A DNA stretch of 25,518 nucleotides from CAYGDT01 sp964348745 (GCA_964348745.1 CAYGDT010000008.1:1-25518), one strand, 5' to 3'. Positions 6,614 to 14,429 are shown, counted from the first letter of the stretch. Notes: generated by a model not told the origin, from the letters alone. Made by a program: numbers and translations.

Positions 6614-7661
6614 TTTCCGTCGGAGGAGGCGTGTTGCCAAGTCCAACCATTTCATTGCTCTCCATAGCACCCATCGCATTCAGCGCGTGCTCCAGACGTT
6701 CGGAAGATTCCTGAACGGGTGCGGCGGGAGCTGCGGGAGCGGACGTAACAGGCGCAGCCTGTACGGGAGCAGGCATGACTTTCGGTTTCTTTTTCATGAG
6801 AAACAAAAACCCGCTTGCTCCTAAGAGGACCGCGGCGGCGATATACTTTAATCTACTGACGATCGCCATGACGATCGATCCTGATTGCTTTTGTTCCGGA
6901 GCGGCGGCTTTTTGCGCTTCTTCTGTAATAGGCTCCTGAGTCGTACCAGCTGACGTGGTTTCGACTGTTGTGGCATCTCCATTCGGTTCGCCAGATGTCT
7001 CCGGCGGCGTATCCATGAAAGTGTCGAGCAACTCTGGCGGCAGGGCATTGCTATCATTTGGAAGCATCATGTCGGAAGAAGTCGCCATGCCCTCTCCCAT
7101 GAACGGGGGAATGGAGTTTTGCATTCCTTCATCGGCAGAATTTTGTTTTTCTACCTTCTCGCCGGAGCGGTAAAACGCAGGCGCTGTTGCCCTCGATACT
7201 GGCTGCTCTTGCATGACTGGCGCACTGGCTTGCTCCTGATATTGCTGCTGTATCACCGCTGTACTCGCATCATTTCCCTGCTCTTGCACTTGTGATGCAC
7301 TGGCTTGCTCCTGATATCCCTGCATAGCAGCCGCACTGGCCTGTTGCCCCTGCCTTGCACTTGCCTGTTGCTGATATTGCTGCATCGCCGAAGCACTGTT
7401 CACCATTTGTTGCTGATATCCCTGCATAGCAGCATCACTCGCCTGTTGCTGCGTTTGTGTTGATTGTGTATTTCCTTGCGATGCCACTTGGTTTGCAGCT
7501 TCGCTTACAGCACTACTTTCAGAGGTACTCGATACGGAGCTGGTTTCCGGTACCTCAAGACCCGAAAATACTTCCTCAGGTGAGAGGTACGCCACGAACG
7601 TCCCACTCGAGACACCGATCATGAGAATGCCGAGAACGAGAAACGCAGAGCGGTGTGGCAT
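6603..7661 (-). CDS. Gln-rich protein with two membrane segments, unknown function
   Basis: Not recognised as a family. The 352-residue protein starts with a hydrophobic segment (about residues 5-26, signal or anchor), followed by a low-complexity stretch (about 38-150) rich in Ser, Gln and Ala with repeated MQGYQQQ / QQYQEQASA units of roughly 20-25 residues. A second hydrophobic segment (YIAAAVLLGASGFLFLM) lies at about 270-290, followed by KKKPK, which places the C-terminus in the cytoplasm, and a Pro/Ala-rich tail. The topology fits an extracellular Gln-rich stalk held by two membrane segments, or by one if the first is cleaved. It follows the 7674 gene by 12 bases on the same strand, so the two are probably one operon. 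The C-terminal residues TENNG and the stop are partly made by the heptamer array. Confidence 0.75.
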   Translation of the reverse strand: MPHRSAFLVLGILMIGVSSGTFVAYLSPEEVFSGLEVPETSSVSSTSESSAVSEAANQVASQGNTQSTQTQQQASDAAMQGYQQQMVNSASAMQQYQQQASARQGQQASAAAMQGYQEQASASQVQEQGNDASTAVIQQQYQEQASAPVMQEQPVSRATAPAFYRSGEKVEKQNSADEGMQNSIPPFMGEGMATSSDMMLPNDSNALPPELLDTFMDTPPETSGEPNGDATTVETTSAGTTQEPITEEAQKAAAPEQKQSGSIVMAIVSRLKYIAAAVLLGASGFLFLMKKKPKVMPAPVQAAPVTSAPAAPAAPVQESSERLEHALNAMGAMESNEMVGLGNTPPPTENNG

Positions 7662-7673
7662 GGCGATATGTAT

Positions 7674-9845
7674 TTAGGATTCGTACGATGTCGATTTCAC
7701 GACAGTATCGGGATATTCAATCCAATCAAAATACGTTCCGGTGAGTTCGTCGCCGTCTTCCCATCGGATATGGCTCCCCGCAACGCCGAATGGTTCTTGA
7801 GGATCTGTGAAGTTATCAAGGGTTACTTGTAACGATGAAACGGCTGAAGCATTCATCTTGGGATTACTGATCAAACCTTGCAGAACAAATGTGGAGGAAG
7901 TGCCCTGATCAATATTTGTATCGACGTTGGAGCCGTCTGCCTTACAAAGAACACTGAACGACCCGCTGATGGCTGCAGAGGTAAAGACTTCTCCGCTGCG
8001 GTAATGGGTTACGCACGTTGCAGTGGTTATTGCGTCTGCTTTATTATAAAACTTGAACGCTTTGGCATCCAAAACGACGTTATTTGAGTTTACGTTAAAG
8101 ATAATGGCATCCAATCGCGCTTTATTCAGCCCATTTTTAGAGTTTTGGTGCGTTGCAGCTTCAAATTTGAATTGGCCTATGTCATGACCACCGGTCGGCA
8201 CTTGAGTAATACCTGACGTATCCGGATTTGCGTTAATGATGCTGATGATTTTTGACATGACTACGACATTCGTATCGCCGACAATATCGACATTGGCAGC
8301 GGGAGTGTCCGTCCCGATAAAGATCTCTCCCTTCGCTTCGCTGTCACCGTTGTTCGCTTGAAGCAGTTGTTTTGCATGGAGGCCGCGGGCGCGTACTGCC
8401 CCGGCTGTCTCTGTGGCAATAGCATTGCTATTGATCTTGATAACGAAGGAATGACCGGATACACCGTCGACTACGTCAGTCTTGATACGTGGCCGGACCA
8501 GAACATCGACATTGCTACCATTCAGAATTTTCAAATACATTCCGCCACCCGCACCCGCACAGAATGTCTTGCCCGATTCCGGTACGGAATCCGATCCGCA
8601 TCCGCCTGTGGTTGCAAATGCAAAGCTTTCCGTTTCGCCTACAAGGTAGAGTTCCAGGCGATCGATGGATTTTGCATCACCGTCTACCTCAAACTGCAGA
8701 TCAGTTACATTAATATCTTCGCCATCTGCACGCATTTGCAGCCGTAGAGCTGCTTCTCCAAGTGCTCCACCAAGTAGTTGGCGATTTCTTAGAGGGGTCG
8801 AATCTTTCGTAATAAAGAGGTTTCCGGTTTTCCCGCTACTTACAGTTCCCGTGCACACACTTCCATCGGGATTCAGATACGGGCCGCAGCCACATGCACC
8901 GGTACCTTTTCCTTCGCAACCTTCTGGAGGGGCAGCACAGGCAGGGCATTGCTCCTTCATACATTCACCATTGAGGCAACCATTTTCACAATTCAAAGTA
9001 AGCGACTCTAAAAATCCAAAGCCGCAGGAATACTCGACGAGTTCCGAGTTACTGGAACAATAATCCGTTCCGGACTTGTTGCCGATTGTTGTGCTTCCTT
9101 GCACAAAGACATTGTCGCCGCCATCGGTGTCTTGGCATTCCGATTTTGCACTGCTCGTACTACTTGAGTTGCCGTCCCCCGGCAGCGTTGGAATGAGAAG
9201 CGAGCACTTACTCGGTTCCCCGCTGCATTGGTAACCGATTTCCTTTTTGCACGTAGCAGTGCATCCGTCATGATCGAAGTCATCGGTAGCGCCGTCGTCA
9301 CACTCTTCCTTTCCGCTCCCAAAGCCATTCACAACGCCATCGCCGCAATACCCTGCAGGCGACAGGCCGTCTCCGCATTGGAAATGCAGATCGCTTGCGT
9401 TCATGATGTAGTAGCGTCTTCCTTCCTCAAAGGAATCCAGCGTATTTAAGGATGCATACTTCGGGTTCGCCTCCAGTTCACCCGGAGACACAAAGAACTT
9501 TCCGGAGAACGGAGGTTCGTCTCCCCTAAACTCATACGCCCATGCGCGGATTCCTTGGAGGTCATGCACGGTCGTGCCGACCGATCCGCCCGTTTCACAG
9601 GTGAAAAAGTTATGCGAGTCCTTAGGAAGCGTAATACCCTCGGCACCCTGCTCGGCTGTGAAATCATTGACGGGTATCGAGCCGGAACTCACTTGTCCAT
9701 AGAGCAGTTGCCCGCCCCCTATGTTCGGAATCAGCATGCGCTCATGCGCACCGTTATACAGAGTGTTGCTTACGGCTGTCGCGCTGATGCCGACTGCGAC
9801 GAATGCAAACACGGCTGCACCGAGAGTTTGGAAACGGGTTTTCAT
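7674..9845 (-). CDS. Secreted Cys-rich surface protein with DUF4215-type repeat
   Basis: A 723-residue exported protein. A signal peptide or anchor covers about residues 1-26. A Cys-rich block CGDGVVNG...CDDG...DHDGCTATCKKEIGYQC at about 167-214 is the DUF4215/Myxococcus Cys-rich repeat. After a Ser-rich linker comes a second module (about 237-295) with CQDTDGGDNVF, TDYC, LVEY and CENGCLNGEC, a pattern I know from surface proteins of DPANN archaea and candidate-phylum bacteria. A third Cys cluster follows at about 295-335. The rest (about 345-723) is beta-rich and includes LRLQMRADGEDINVTDLQF, the kind of segment seen in Peregrinibacteria surface proteins (recalled, not checked). Disulfides in an oxidising exterior are likely. 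It heads a two-gene unit with 6603-7661; the likely role is cell envelope or adhesion (inference). The start at ATG 9843-9845 fits the signal peptide. Confidence 0.85.
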   Translation of the reverse strand: MKTRFQTLGAAVFAFVAVGISATAVSNTLYNGAHERMLIPNIGGGQLLYGQVSSGSIPVNDFTAEQGAEGITLPKDSHNFFTCETGGSVGTTVHDLQGIRAWAYEFRGDEPPFSGKFFVSPGELEANPKYASLNTLDSFEEGRRYYIMNASDLHFQCGDGLSPAGYCGDGVVNGFGSGKEECDDGATDDFDHDGCTATCKKEIGYQCSGEPSKCSLLIPTLPGDGNSSSTSSAKSECQDTDGGDNVFVQGSTTIGNKSGTDYCSSNSELVEYSCGFGFLESLTLNCENGCLNGECMKEQCPACAAPPEGCEGKGTGACGCGPYLNPDGSVCTGTVSSGKTGNLFITKDSTPLRNRQLLGGALGEAALRLQMRADGEDINVTDLQFEVDGDAKSIDRLELYLVGETESFAFATTGGCGSDSVPESGKTFCAGAGGGMYLKILNGSNVDVLVRPRIKTDVVDGVSGHSFVIKINSNAIATETAGAVRARGLHAKQLLQANNGDSEAKGEIFIGTDTPAANVDIVGDTNVVVMSKIISIINANPDTSGITQVPTGGHDIGQFKFEAATHQNSKNGLNKARLDAIIFNVNSNNVVLDAKAFKFYNKADAITTATCVTHYRSGEVFTSAAISGSFSVLCKADGSNVDTNIDQGTSSTFVLQGLISNPKMNASAVSSLQVTLDNFTDPQEPFGVAGSHIRWEDGDELTGTYFDWIEYPDTVVKSTSYES

Positions 9846-9879
9846 ATGGATATGGGTATAAATAAAAAATATTCTCCTT

Positions 9880-9908
9880 ATTGTATCACAAAGCGGGAGT
9901 TTGTTGAA
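9880..9908 (-). promoter_or_regulatory. Candidate promoter of the surface-protein operon
   Basis: On the minus strand TTCAAC (9908-9903) is 17 bases from TACAAT (9885-9880), which is preceded by TGA, an extended -10. The start would fall near 9873 with a leader of about 28 bases. An AAGGAG at 9879-9874 is too far from the ATG (28 bases) to act as Shine-Dalgarno site. Confidence 0.5.
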
Positions 9909-9921
9909 GGGGATTTATGTG

Positions 9922-9999
9922 GGAAACCAGGGACACCGGGGAGTCCGGGGAAACCGGGGATCCTTTGTTTCCCTGGTCTCCCCGGTTTCTCCGGATTCC
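9922..9999. repeat. Inverted pair of nonamer repeats downstream of rny
   Basis: Left arm (9922-9960): four or so 9-base units of the type GGAAACCGG / GGAGTCCGG / GGACACCGG. Right arm (9968-9994): TTTCCCTGG, TCTCCCCGG, TTTCTCCGG, the complementary kind. The arms can pair into a long GC-rich hairpin. It lies between the rny stop (10033) and the promoter of the 7674 gene, so it may end the rny transcript, although no U-run follows. The 9-base period makes chance collagen-like Gly-X-Y frames on both strands. Confidence 0.8.
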
Positions 10000-10006
10000 T
10001 TTCGTC

Positions 10007-10022
10007 ACGTGGCCTGCCACGT
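10007..10022. repeat. Palindrome next to the rny stop
   Basis: ACGTGGC (10007-10013) and GCCACGT (10016-10022) form a 7-base-pair stem with a 2-base loop. ACGTGGCCTGC recurs at 10035-10045, where it encodes the last residues of RNase Y. Confidence 0.6.
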
Positions 10023-10032
10023 CGCACATGTG

Positions 10033-11595
10033 CTACGTGGCCTGCTGCTCCACCCTCCGTTCCCGGATCACATTCACCTTAATAACGCCCGGGTACGTAA
10101 GCTCCGATTCGATCTTCTGGGCGATATCTTTTGCGAGCTTCTCCTGCCCCAGATCGTCGATCTTTGCGGTATCCACATACACGCGGATCTCGCGGCCGGC
10201 GGAGATGGCGAATGCGCGCTGGACGCCTGTAAAACTCTTGGCCACTTCTTCCAGCTCTTTTAACCTCTTTACATACGCTTCCATCGACTCCCTTCGGGCA
10301 CCGGGACGCGCACCGGAGATCGCGTCAGCGGCGGCAACGACAAAAGCCTCCGCACTTGCGATGGGTATGTCTTCATGGTGCGCCGCAACGCAGTGGATGA
10401 CTTCCGGACGTACCTTGAATTTTTTGCAGATTTCAACGCCGATCTCGACGTGCGTACCTGCCACTTCGTGGTCGAGCGCTTTGCCGATATCGTGCAGGAG
10501 ACACCCTTCTACGACAATCTGTGTGTCTGCGCCGATCTCCTCCGCCATCATGCGGCCGATCTGTGCCATTTCCACGGAGTTCTTGAGAATGTTCTGGCCG
10601 TAACTGGTGCGGAAACGCAGGCGTCCGATGATCTTCAGCAGTTCCGGCGGATACCCCGTAATACCCAATTCTTCCGTTGCACGCTTGCCGAACTCGGACA
10701 TCATTTTTCCGACCTCCTTTTTCATCTTCTCAACAACCTCCTCTATACGCGCCGGTTGGATACGCCCGTCTTTGAGGAGTTTCTCCATCGCGAGTTTCGC
10801 AACGTACCGCCGTGCAAGATCGTAACCGGAGATCACGATCGCTTCAGGAGTGTCGTCAATGATGATATCCACACCGGTCGCTGCTTCGAACGCCGAAATG
10901 TTGCGACCTTCCTTTCCGATGATCTTTCCTTTCACGTCGTCACTCGGCAACTGCACGATCGTGGAAGTCGATTCCGTTGCGACTTCGGACGCGTAGCGTT
11001 GCATGGCCTCAGCGAGAATGTTCTTGGCGTCCTCTTCGTATTGTCCTTCCATTTCGCGCCGCTTGAGTTTCACTTGTCCTGCAAAGAAGGTCGAGAACTC
11101 GGATTCCACTTCCTTGGTAAGCTGATCTTTGGCTTCCTCTTGAGAAAGTTTGGCAACGCTTTCCAACGCTTCGCGGTGCTTCGCGGCTGCATCGGTCAGT
11201 TCTTCTTTGAGGGATTTCACGTCGTCTTGCTGCTTGGCAACGGACGTGCGCTGGCGTTCCACTTCGTGCACTTTTTCATCGAGTTGTTTCTCTTTTTCCT
11301 CAAGGCGTGCTTGGTGCTGTTCTAACTTACTTTCCATTTCAGCGGCCTGCAGTTTCGCTTCGCTGATGATCTCTTTGGTTGTCGCGCGGGCTTCGGCTTC
11401 CGCTGAGCGGATCTGGTTTCTGCCTTCTGAAATTTTCTGCTCGACATTGCGCAGCTCTTTTTCCTTTTCATTGATCTGCGTCTGCAATGCATCGCTTAAT
11501 TTTTTACCTTTGGAAAACCAGAAATATCCAACGGTAAGTCCAAGCAATGCTCCGGCGAGTACGCCGAGAAAGACGATTGTATAGGCGGTGTTCAT
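10033..11595 (-). CDS. rny: Ribonuclease Y
   Basis: Membrane-anchored endoribonuclease that starts mRNA decay. The 520-residue protein has an N-terminal membrane segment (about 5-27), a long charged coiled coil (about 30-205), a KH RNA-binding domain with the GxxG loop IIGKEGRNI (225-233), and an HD phosphohydrolase domain with CLLHDIGKALDHE, whose His368-Asp369 bind metal. Length and order match the family fully. The start at ATG 11593-11595 gives the usual short extracellular tip. No Shine-Dalgarno site is seen. It is transcribed alone, away from the lamin-tail gene, with a palindrome AGTACT-AGA-AGTACT about 15-30 bases upstream of its ATG. The last few residues (EQQAT) and stop arise from sequence shared with the palindrome at 10007. 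Confidence 0.96.
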   Translation of the reverse strand: MNTAYTIVFLGVLAGALLGLTVGYFWFSKGKKLSDALQTQINEKEKELRNVEQKISEGRNQIRSAEAEARATTKEIISEAKLQAAEMESKLEQHQARLEEKEKQLDEKVHEVERQRTSVAKQQDDVKSLKEELTDAAAKHREALESVAKLSQEEAKDQLTKEVESEFSTFFAGQVKLKRREMEGQYEEDAKNILAEAMQRYASEVATESTSTIVQLPSDDVKGKIIGKEGRNISAFEAATGVDIIIDDTPEAIVISGYDLARRYVAKLAMEKLLKDGRIQPARIEEVVEKMKKEVGKMMSEFGKRATEELGITGYPPELLKIIGRLRFRTSYGQNILKNSVEMAQIGRMMAEEIGADTQIVVEGCLLHDIGKALDHEVAGTHVEIGVEICKKFKVRPEVIHCVAAHHEDIPIASAEAFVVAAADAISGARPGARRESMEAYVKRLKELEEVAKSFTGVQRAFAISAGREIRVYVDTAKIDDLGQEKLAKDIAQKIESELTYPGVIKVNVIRERRVEQQAT

Positions 11596-12062
11596 ATGAC
11601 TTAAGGGGGAGTACTAGAAGTACTTCCGCCACTCCCGTGTCGTTTTCGTGTCCGCTGCTAGGCAGACAGGGTCTCCGCGATGCTGTATGCAATGCTGTTT
11701 CATGCGTCGTTTGGGACGTTTGGAATCAAAGCAGATGGAGAACCTTTTCCGTGAGTCTTGACTGAATGGAGAGTGACAGAAGCTGTCTGAAAACAGCATA
11801 GCAGATGATAGAGCATGGTGCGAGAAGTATTGTTCTTTCTTTTATTATTAAACTCGTCCGCCTTCGTCCCGCGCCTGCGGGACTACGGCGGCCTCAAACA
11901 TACAATTTCGCTGATGGAGACGATCTGGTTGTACTCGAGAGGCGTTCCAAGCGTGCGTGGAACTGATTGCATGGCTCATCAAAGCGCAAAAAATCAATAG
12001 CCCTTTTTAAAGCCACAATCGCATGCTTCCTCAGCAGCATTTTTCTGCTGCAATGTCCTGCC
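11596..12062. other. Intergenic region between rny and the lamin-tail gene
   Basis: This 467-base stretch holds no convincing gene. It contains the AGTACT palindrome near 11610-11625, a weak GCTGT/ACAGC stem near 11780-11796 and the palindromic element at 11857-11894. A 53-codon frame from ATG 11805 to TGA 11966 runs through that element and ends in DGDDLVVLERRSKRAWN; an adjacent frame continues VELIAWLIKAQKINSPF to TAA 12010. This may be the decayed end of a gene, but I cannot assign it. No tRNA-like fold was seen. Confidence 0.5.
11857..11894. repeat. Palindromic element, CCGCCTTCGT family, copy 1
   Basis: Outer arms CCGCC/GGCGG and inner arms GTCCCGC/GCGGGAC enclose the 4-base loop GCCT, with a 3-base mismatch between the two stem parts (TTC against TAC). 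Two relatives lie at 23958-23998 and 24071-24120, before carA. Confidence 0.8.
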
Positions 12063-13778
12063 ATGCGAATACTCTTCCTGTTGGCATTGGCTGCGATCCC
12101 GTATCCGGCGCTCGCGGCTTCCGTCGTGTTTTCAGAGGTGCTCTGGGCAGGTACGCCGCTTTCTACGGCAGACGAATACCTTGAGCTCTTCAATACCAAT
12201 GAGGCACAAATATCGCTCGCAGGATGGCAGATCATTCGGAGGGGTTCCGATGGGAGCGACGTAGTCTTCATCACATTTCCGGAAGATTCGATCATCGGGC
12301 CCAGAGGGTATCTTCTGATCAGTAACTACGATACCGATGCATCGGCGCTCTCGGTTGCCCCCGATATCATTGATACGGCAGTCAGCCTGGCAAATAGTAA
12401 ACTCTACCTCCAACTGGTTGATCCCGATGGCAATGTGGTCGATATCGTCGATGACGGCATCGGCGCACCCTTTGCCGGCAGTACTGCACCTCATGCGAGC
12501 ATGGAGCGCATTGATCCCGCAGCTCCCGGCGATGATCCGGATAATTGGATCACCGCGACGGTATCGATCGGTTTTGATGACGGCGTAGAGGTGTATGGGA
12601 CGCCGGGACGTGAGCGACAGGATGAGTCAGAGGCAATAGAGGAAATAGAGGGTTCCAGCAGTTTTTCATCGTCTTCTATTTCTTCTATTGCCTCTATTTC
12701 CTCCGTCATCATCACCGAAGTCCTCGCCGACCCCGATGACGGGTCTGATTACGAGTGGATTGAAGTCGGTAACTTAGGATCTGAGCCACAAAATATCGTC
12801 GGGTGGGTGCTAAGTGACGGAGCGAATTCCTACACGATCGAGGCGCGTTCAGCAGACGGTTACGTGCTTGCTCCGGGAGAGTACGCCGTTTTTTTCCACT
12901 ACCAGACCGGTATCGCACTGAGTGGAGACGAAGTGATTACGCTCAGCGCTAACGGTGCGGAAATCGATCGGCTGCCCCTGAGTATCACGGGGCGGGAAAT
13001 CAGCATGGGGCGATCCATCGATGGATCGCGCGAACTCTTTTGTGTGCCGACTCCGAGATCGCAAAATTTCCAAATAGCTCTTGATCCACGCATAGCTGTG
13101 CAGGCCGGACGTACGACAGACTACGTCAAAACGACCGTTAATTTGCAAGCGCTGGTGGATGCAGGCTCCTTAAACGATACCGCATGTCATTGGGATTTTC
13201 ACGATTCGACGGTATCCGACAAATGTAACCCGCCGTCGCATACGTGGGACACGCTTGGTGTGCATCCTGTCGTACTGACAGTGACGACGAAGTGTGGAAG
13301 CGAGATTTTGAGGACGATAGATGTAGTGGTGTTGCAGAAGAAGGAGACGATGCAGAAGATGCAAAAGAGTCAGAGGATGACCTCTTCAATTTCTTCTATT
13401 GCCTCTACTTCTTCTGCCTCCTCCCTGCCGGCCGAAGCTCCATCCTTGTACGCCAAAGCCTTGGCGTCGGTGGAAGGAGCGAAGGCTGGTGTCTCCTCTG
13501 CATCCTCTGTTTCCTCTGCATCTTCATCCAGTCGCAACCTCGTCGATCTGCTTCCTATTCGCTACGTAAATGCCGGTGCGTCGGCATCCGCTTCGGCAGA
13601 GGCAGAAAGGCTTTCACCGCTCCCCGAAGTCTACGAACAGATTTCGCTGCTTTCGCAGCGAGAGGAATATGCAGCATCAAGATCGCCAGACGATGCTGCG
13701 GGCAGGGGACTGCCGTGGATACTGCTCTTTGGCCAGTCGGTTCTGTGGATCGTGCTCGCAGGCAGAAAGCTGCTGTAG
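12063..13778 (+). CDS. Secreted protein with two lamin-tail domains, PKD-like domain and Ser-rich linkers
   Basis: A 571-residue exported protein. ATG 12063 gives a clean signal peptide (MRILFLLALAAIPYPALAA, cleavage near residue 18-19). The first lamin-tail domain starts VVFSEVLWAG and contains DEYLELFNTNEAQISLAGW; a second starts VIITEVLADPDDGSDYEWIEVGN and contains VGWVLSDG, both typical of the family. A PKD-like segment (CHWDFHDSTVS...SHTWDTLGVHPVVLTV) follows. Two Ser-rich linkers (about residues 190-215 and 440-500) separate the domains, and a C-terminal hydrophobic segment LLFGQSVLWIVLAG with a short basic tail would anchor it in the membrane. Bacterial lamin-tail domains occur in surface proteins and secreted nucleases; no nuclease motif is visible here. 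A TTG start at 11967 would bury the signal peptide and is rejected. Confidence 0.88.
   Translation: MRILFLLALAAIPYPALAASVVFSEVLWAGTPLSTADEYLELFNTNEAQISLAGWQIIRRGSDGSDVVFITFPEDSIIGPRGYLLISNYDTDASALSVAPDIIDTAVSLANSKLYLQLVDPDGNVVDIVDDGIGAPFAGSTAPHASMERIDPAAPGDDPDNWITATVSIGFDDGVEVYGTPGRERQDESEAIEEIEGSSSFSSSSISSIASISSVIITEVLADPDDGSDYEWIEVGNLGSEPQNIVGWVLSDGANSYTIEARSADGYVLAPGEYAVFFHYQTGIALSGDEVITLSANGAEIDRLPLSITGREISMGRSIDGSRELFCVPTPRSQNFQIALDPRIAVQAGRTTDYVKTTVNLQALVDAGSLNDTACHWDFHDSTVSDKCNPPSHTWDTLGVHPVVLTVTTKCGSEILRTIDVVVLQKKETMQKMQKSQRMTSSISSIASTSSASSLPAEAPSLYAKALASVEGAKAGVSSASSVSSASSSSRNLVDLLPIRYVNAGASASASAEAERLSPLPEVYEQISLLSQREEYAASRSPDDAAGRGLPWILLFGQSVLWIVLAGRKLL
12627..12705 (+). repeat. Inverted nonamer repeats encoding the first Ser linker
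   Basis: The left arm (about 12630-12652, reading EAIEEIEG) and the right arm (about 12675-12703, reading SSISSIASISS) are complementary over about 22 bases with about two mismatches. The right arm is a 9-base repeat of TCTATTTCC / TCTATTGCC type. So the acidic and Ser-rich stretches are two strands of one repeat. Confidence 0.75.
13335..13425 (+). repeat. Second inverted Ser/Glu-encoding repeat in the lamin-tail gene
   Basis: A purine-rich arm with GCAGAAGAAGG (about 13335-13380) is followed by a pyrimidine-rich arm with TTCTTCTATTGCCTC and CTTCTTCTGC (about 13381-13425). The right arm repeats the unit of the array at 12675-12703. Pairing is less perfect than in the first copy. Confidence 0.6.
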
Positions 13779-13784
13779 ACACAC

Positions 13785-13813
13785 TTGATTTTCAGAAATT
13801 AGTATTCTATATT
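13785..13813 (+). promoter_or_regulatory. Promoter of the AbrB/RelE toxin-antitoxin pair
   Basis: TTGATT (13785-13790) and TATATT (13808-13813) are 17 bases apart, six bases after the lamin-tail stop. Transcription from near 13820 would leave a leader of under 20 bases with no Shine-Dalgarno site. Confidence 0.5.
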
Positions 13814-13826
13814 ATACTAGTATTCC

Positions 13827-13841
13827 TCATAATCCTTATGA
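13827..13841 (+). promoter_or_regulatory. Possible autoregulatory operator over the antitoxin start codon
   Basis: TCATAA and TTATGA form a perfect 6-base inverted repeat around TCC, and the right half contains the antitoxin ATG. An AGTAT/ATACT inverted repeat (13801-13818) overlaps the -10. Antitoxins of this fold usually repress their own promoter; that these are the sites is inference. Confidence 0.4.
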
Positions 13842-14122
13842 TTTCTGAAACCCTGAGTCTCTGGGAAAACGGAGCGGTGACGCTGCCAAAAGAGTGGCGT
13901 GAACGCTATGGAACAAAGCATTTTTTGGCGAAAGAAAATGAGAAGGGATATCTCGTGATCATGCCGATTGTGGATACGGAGTACTACGAAGCTGAAGACG
14001 GGACATGCGAGTTACGCTTCCCAATGGGCATTGAACCGGGTCGGTTGGCATCCATGATGGATGATGCCATGCGGGAAATTGCATCGGAAAAACGTGCCAA
14101 GAAGACAAGTGGATCACATTAA
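13838..14122 (+). CDS. AbrB/SpoVT-type antitoxin
   Basis: A 94-residue protein starting MISETLSLWENGAVTLPKEW. The stretch WENGAVTLPKEWRERYGTKHF followed by GYLVIMPI matches the swapped-hairpin AbrB DNA-binding fold (compare G-x-VTIPK-x-xR-x-x-xG). The C-terminal part is acidic, then has LASMMDDAMREIASEKRAKK, a helix that could cover the toxin. It would neutralise the toxin encoded directly downstream and probably repress the pair. Its stop (14120-14122) overlaps the toxin start by 14 bases, which suggests translational coupling. ATG 13838 is chosen because it follows the promoter and starts just before the AbrB motif. Confidence 0.75.
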   Translation: MISETLSLWENGAVTLPKEWRERYGTKHFLAKENEKGYLVIMPIVDTEYYEAEDGTCELRFPMGIEPGRLASMMDDAMREIASEKRAKKTSGSH

Positions 14123-14351
14123 AAAATTTCTCAGGAAGCTCACACCCAAATTACAAGCATCTGTTCGCAGTGCGATCATTTCGATACAAAACAATGATCT
14201 GAAAGGCTTGGATATCATCCCTATGGCAGGGAAGAAGAATTGGTTCCGCTGCCGTGTTGGTACAGTGCGTATCATCTTCATTCGTATTGCCCCGAGTGTC
14301 CATAGCATTCACAAAGTCCAGTTTCGAGGGAAGGCGTACAGCAAGGGGTGA
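14109..14351 (+). CDS. RelE/ParE-type toxin
   Basis: An 80-residue basic protein starting at GTG 14109 (MDHIKKFLRKLTPKLQASV). The two N-terminal helices, then NNDLKGLDIIPMAGKKNWFRCRVGTVRIIF and a C-terminal HKVQFRGKAYSKG, follow the RelE fold: helix pair, then a beta sheet with the R-x-x-VG-x-x-RI-x-F core. RelE toxins cut mRNA on the ribosome; ParE-type relatives poison gyrase, and sequence alone does not separate them here. The gene overlaps the antitoxin by 14 bases. An ATG at 14061 lies in the same frame but deep within the antitoxin and gives an unusual extension, so the GTG is preferred. The pair sits at a junction between the surface genes and the unknown cluster. Confidence 0.75.
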   Translation: MDHIKKFLRKLTPKLQASVRSAIISIQNNDLKGLDIIPMAGKKNWFRCRVGTVRIIFIRIAPSVHSIHKVQFRGKAYSKG

Positions 14352-14429
14352 AAACGATGGATGTGGAAAGCTCTTCAAAATAGTGTTGATGTATTGCGTT
14401 AATGGCTAATTCTAGCTGGAAAGAAGATA

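Noticed and set aside
9874..9879. AAGGAG upstream of the Cys-rich surface gene as Shine-Dalgarno site
   Set aside because: It is 28 bases from the ATG, too far for normal initiation.
9555..10603. Plus-strand frames with collagen-like Gly-Pro or Gly-Glu repeats
   Set aside because: They come from the 9-base repeat unit, overlap rny and the surface gene on the other strand, and have no start signals.
11596..12062. tRNA or small RNA gene in the rny-lamin gap
   Set aside because: The strongest fold is the palindromic element; no T-loop or acceptor stem pattern was found.
13244..13837. Long frame joining the end of the lamin-tail gene to the antitoxin
   Set aside because: Up to 13778 it is a shifted reading of the lamin-tail gene; the AbrB domain begins at 13838 after a promoter.
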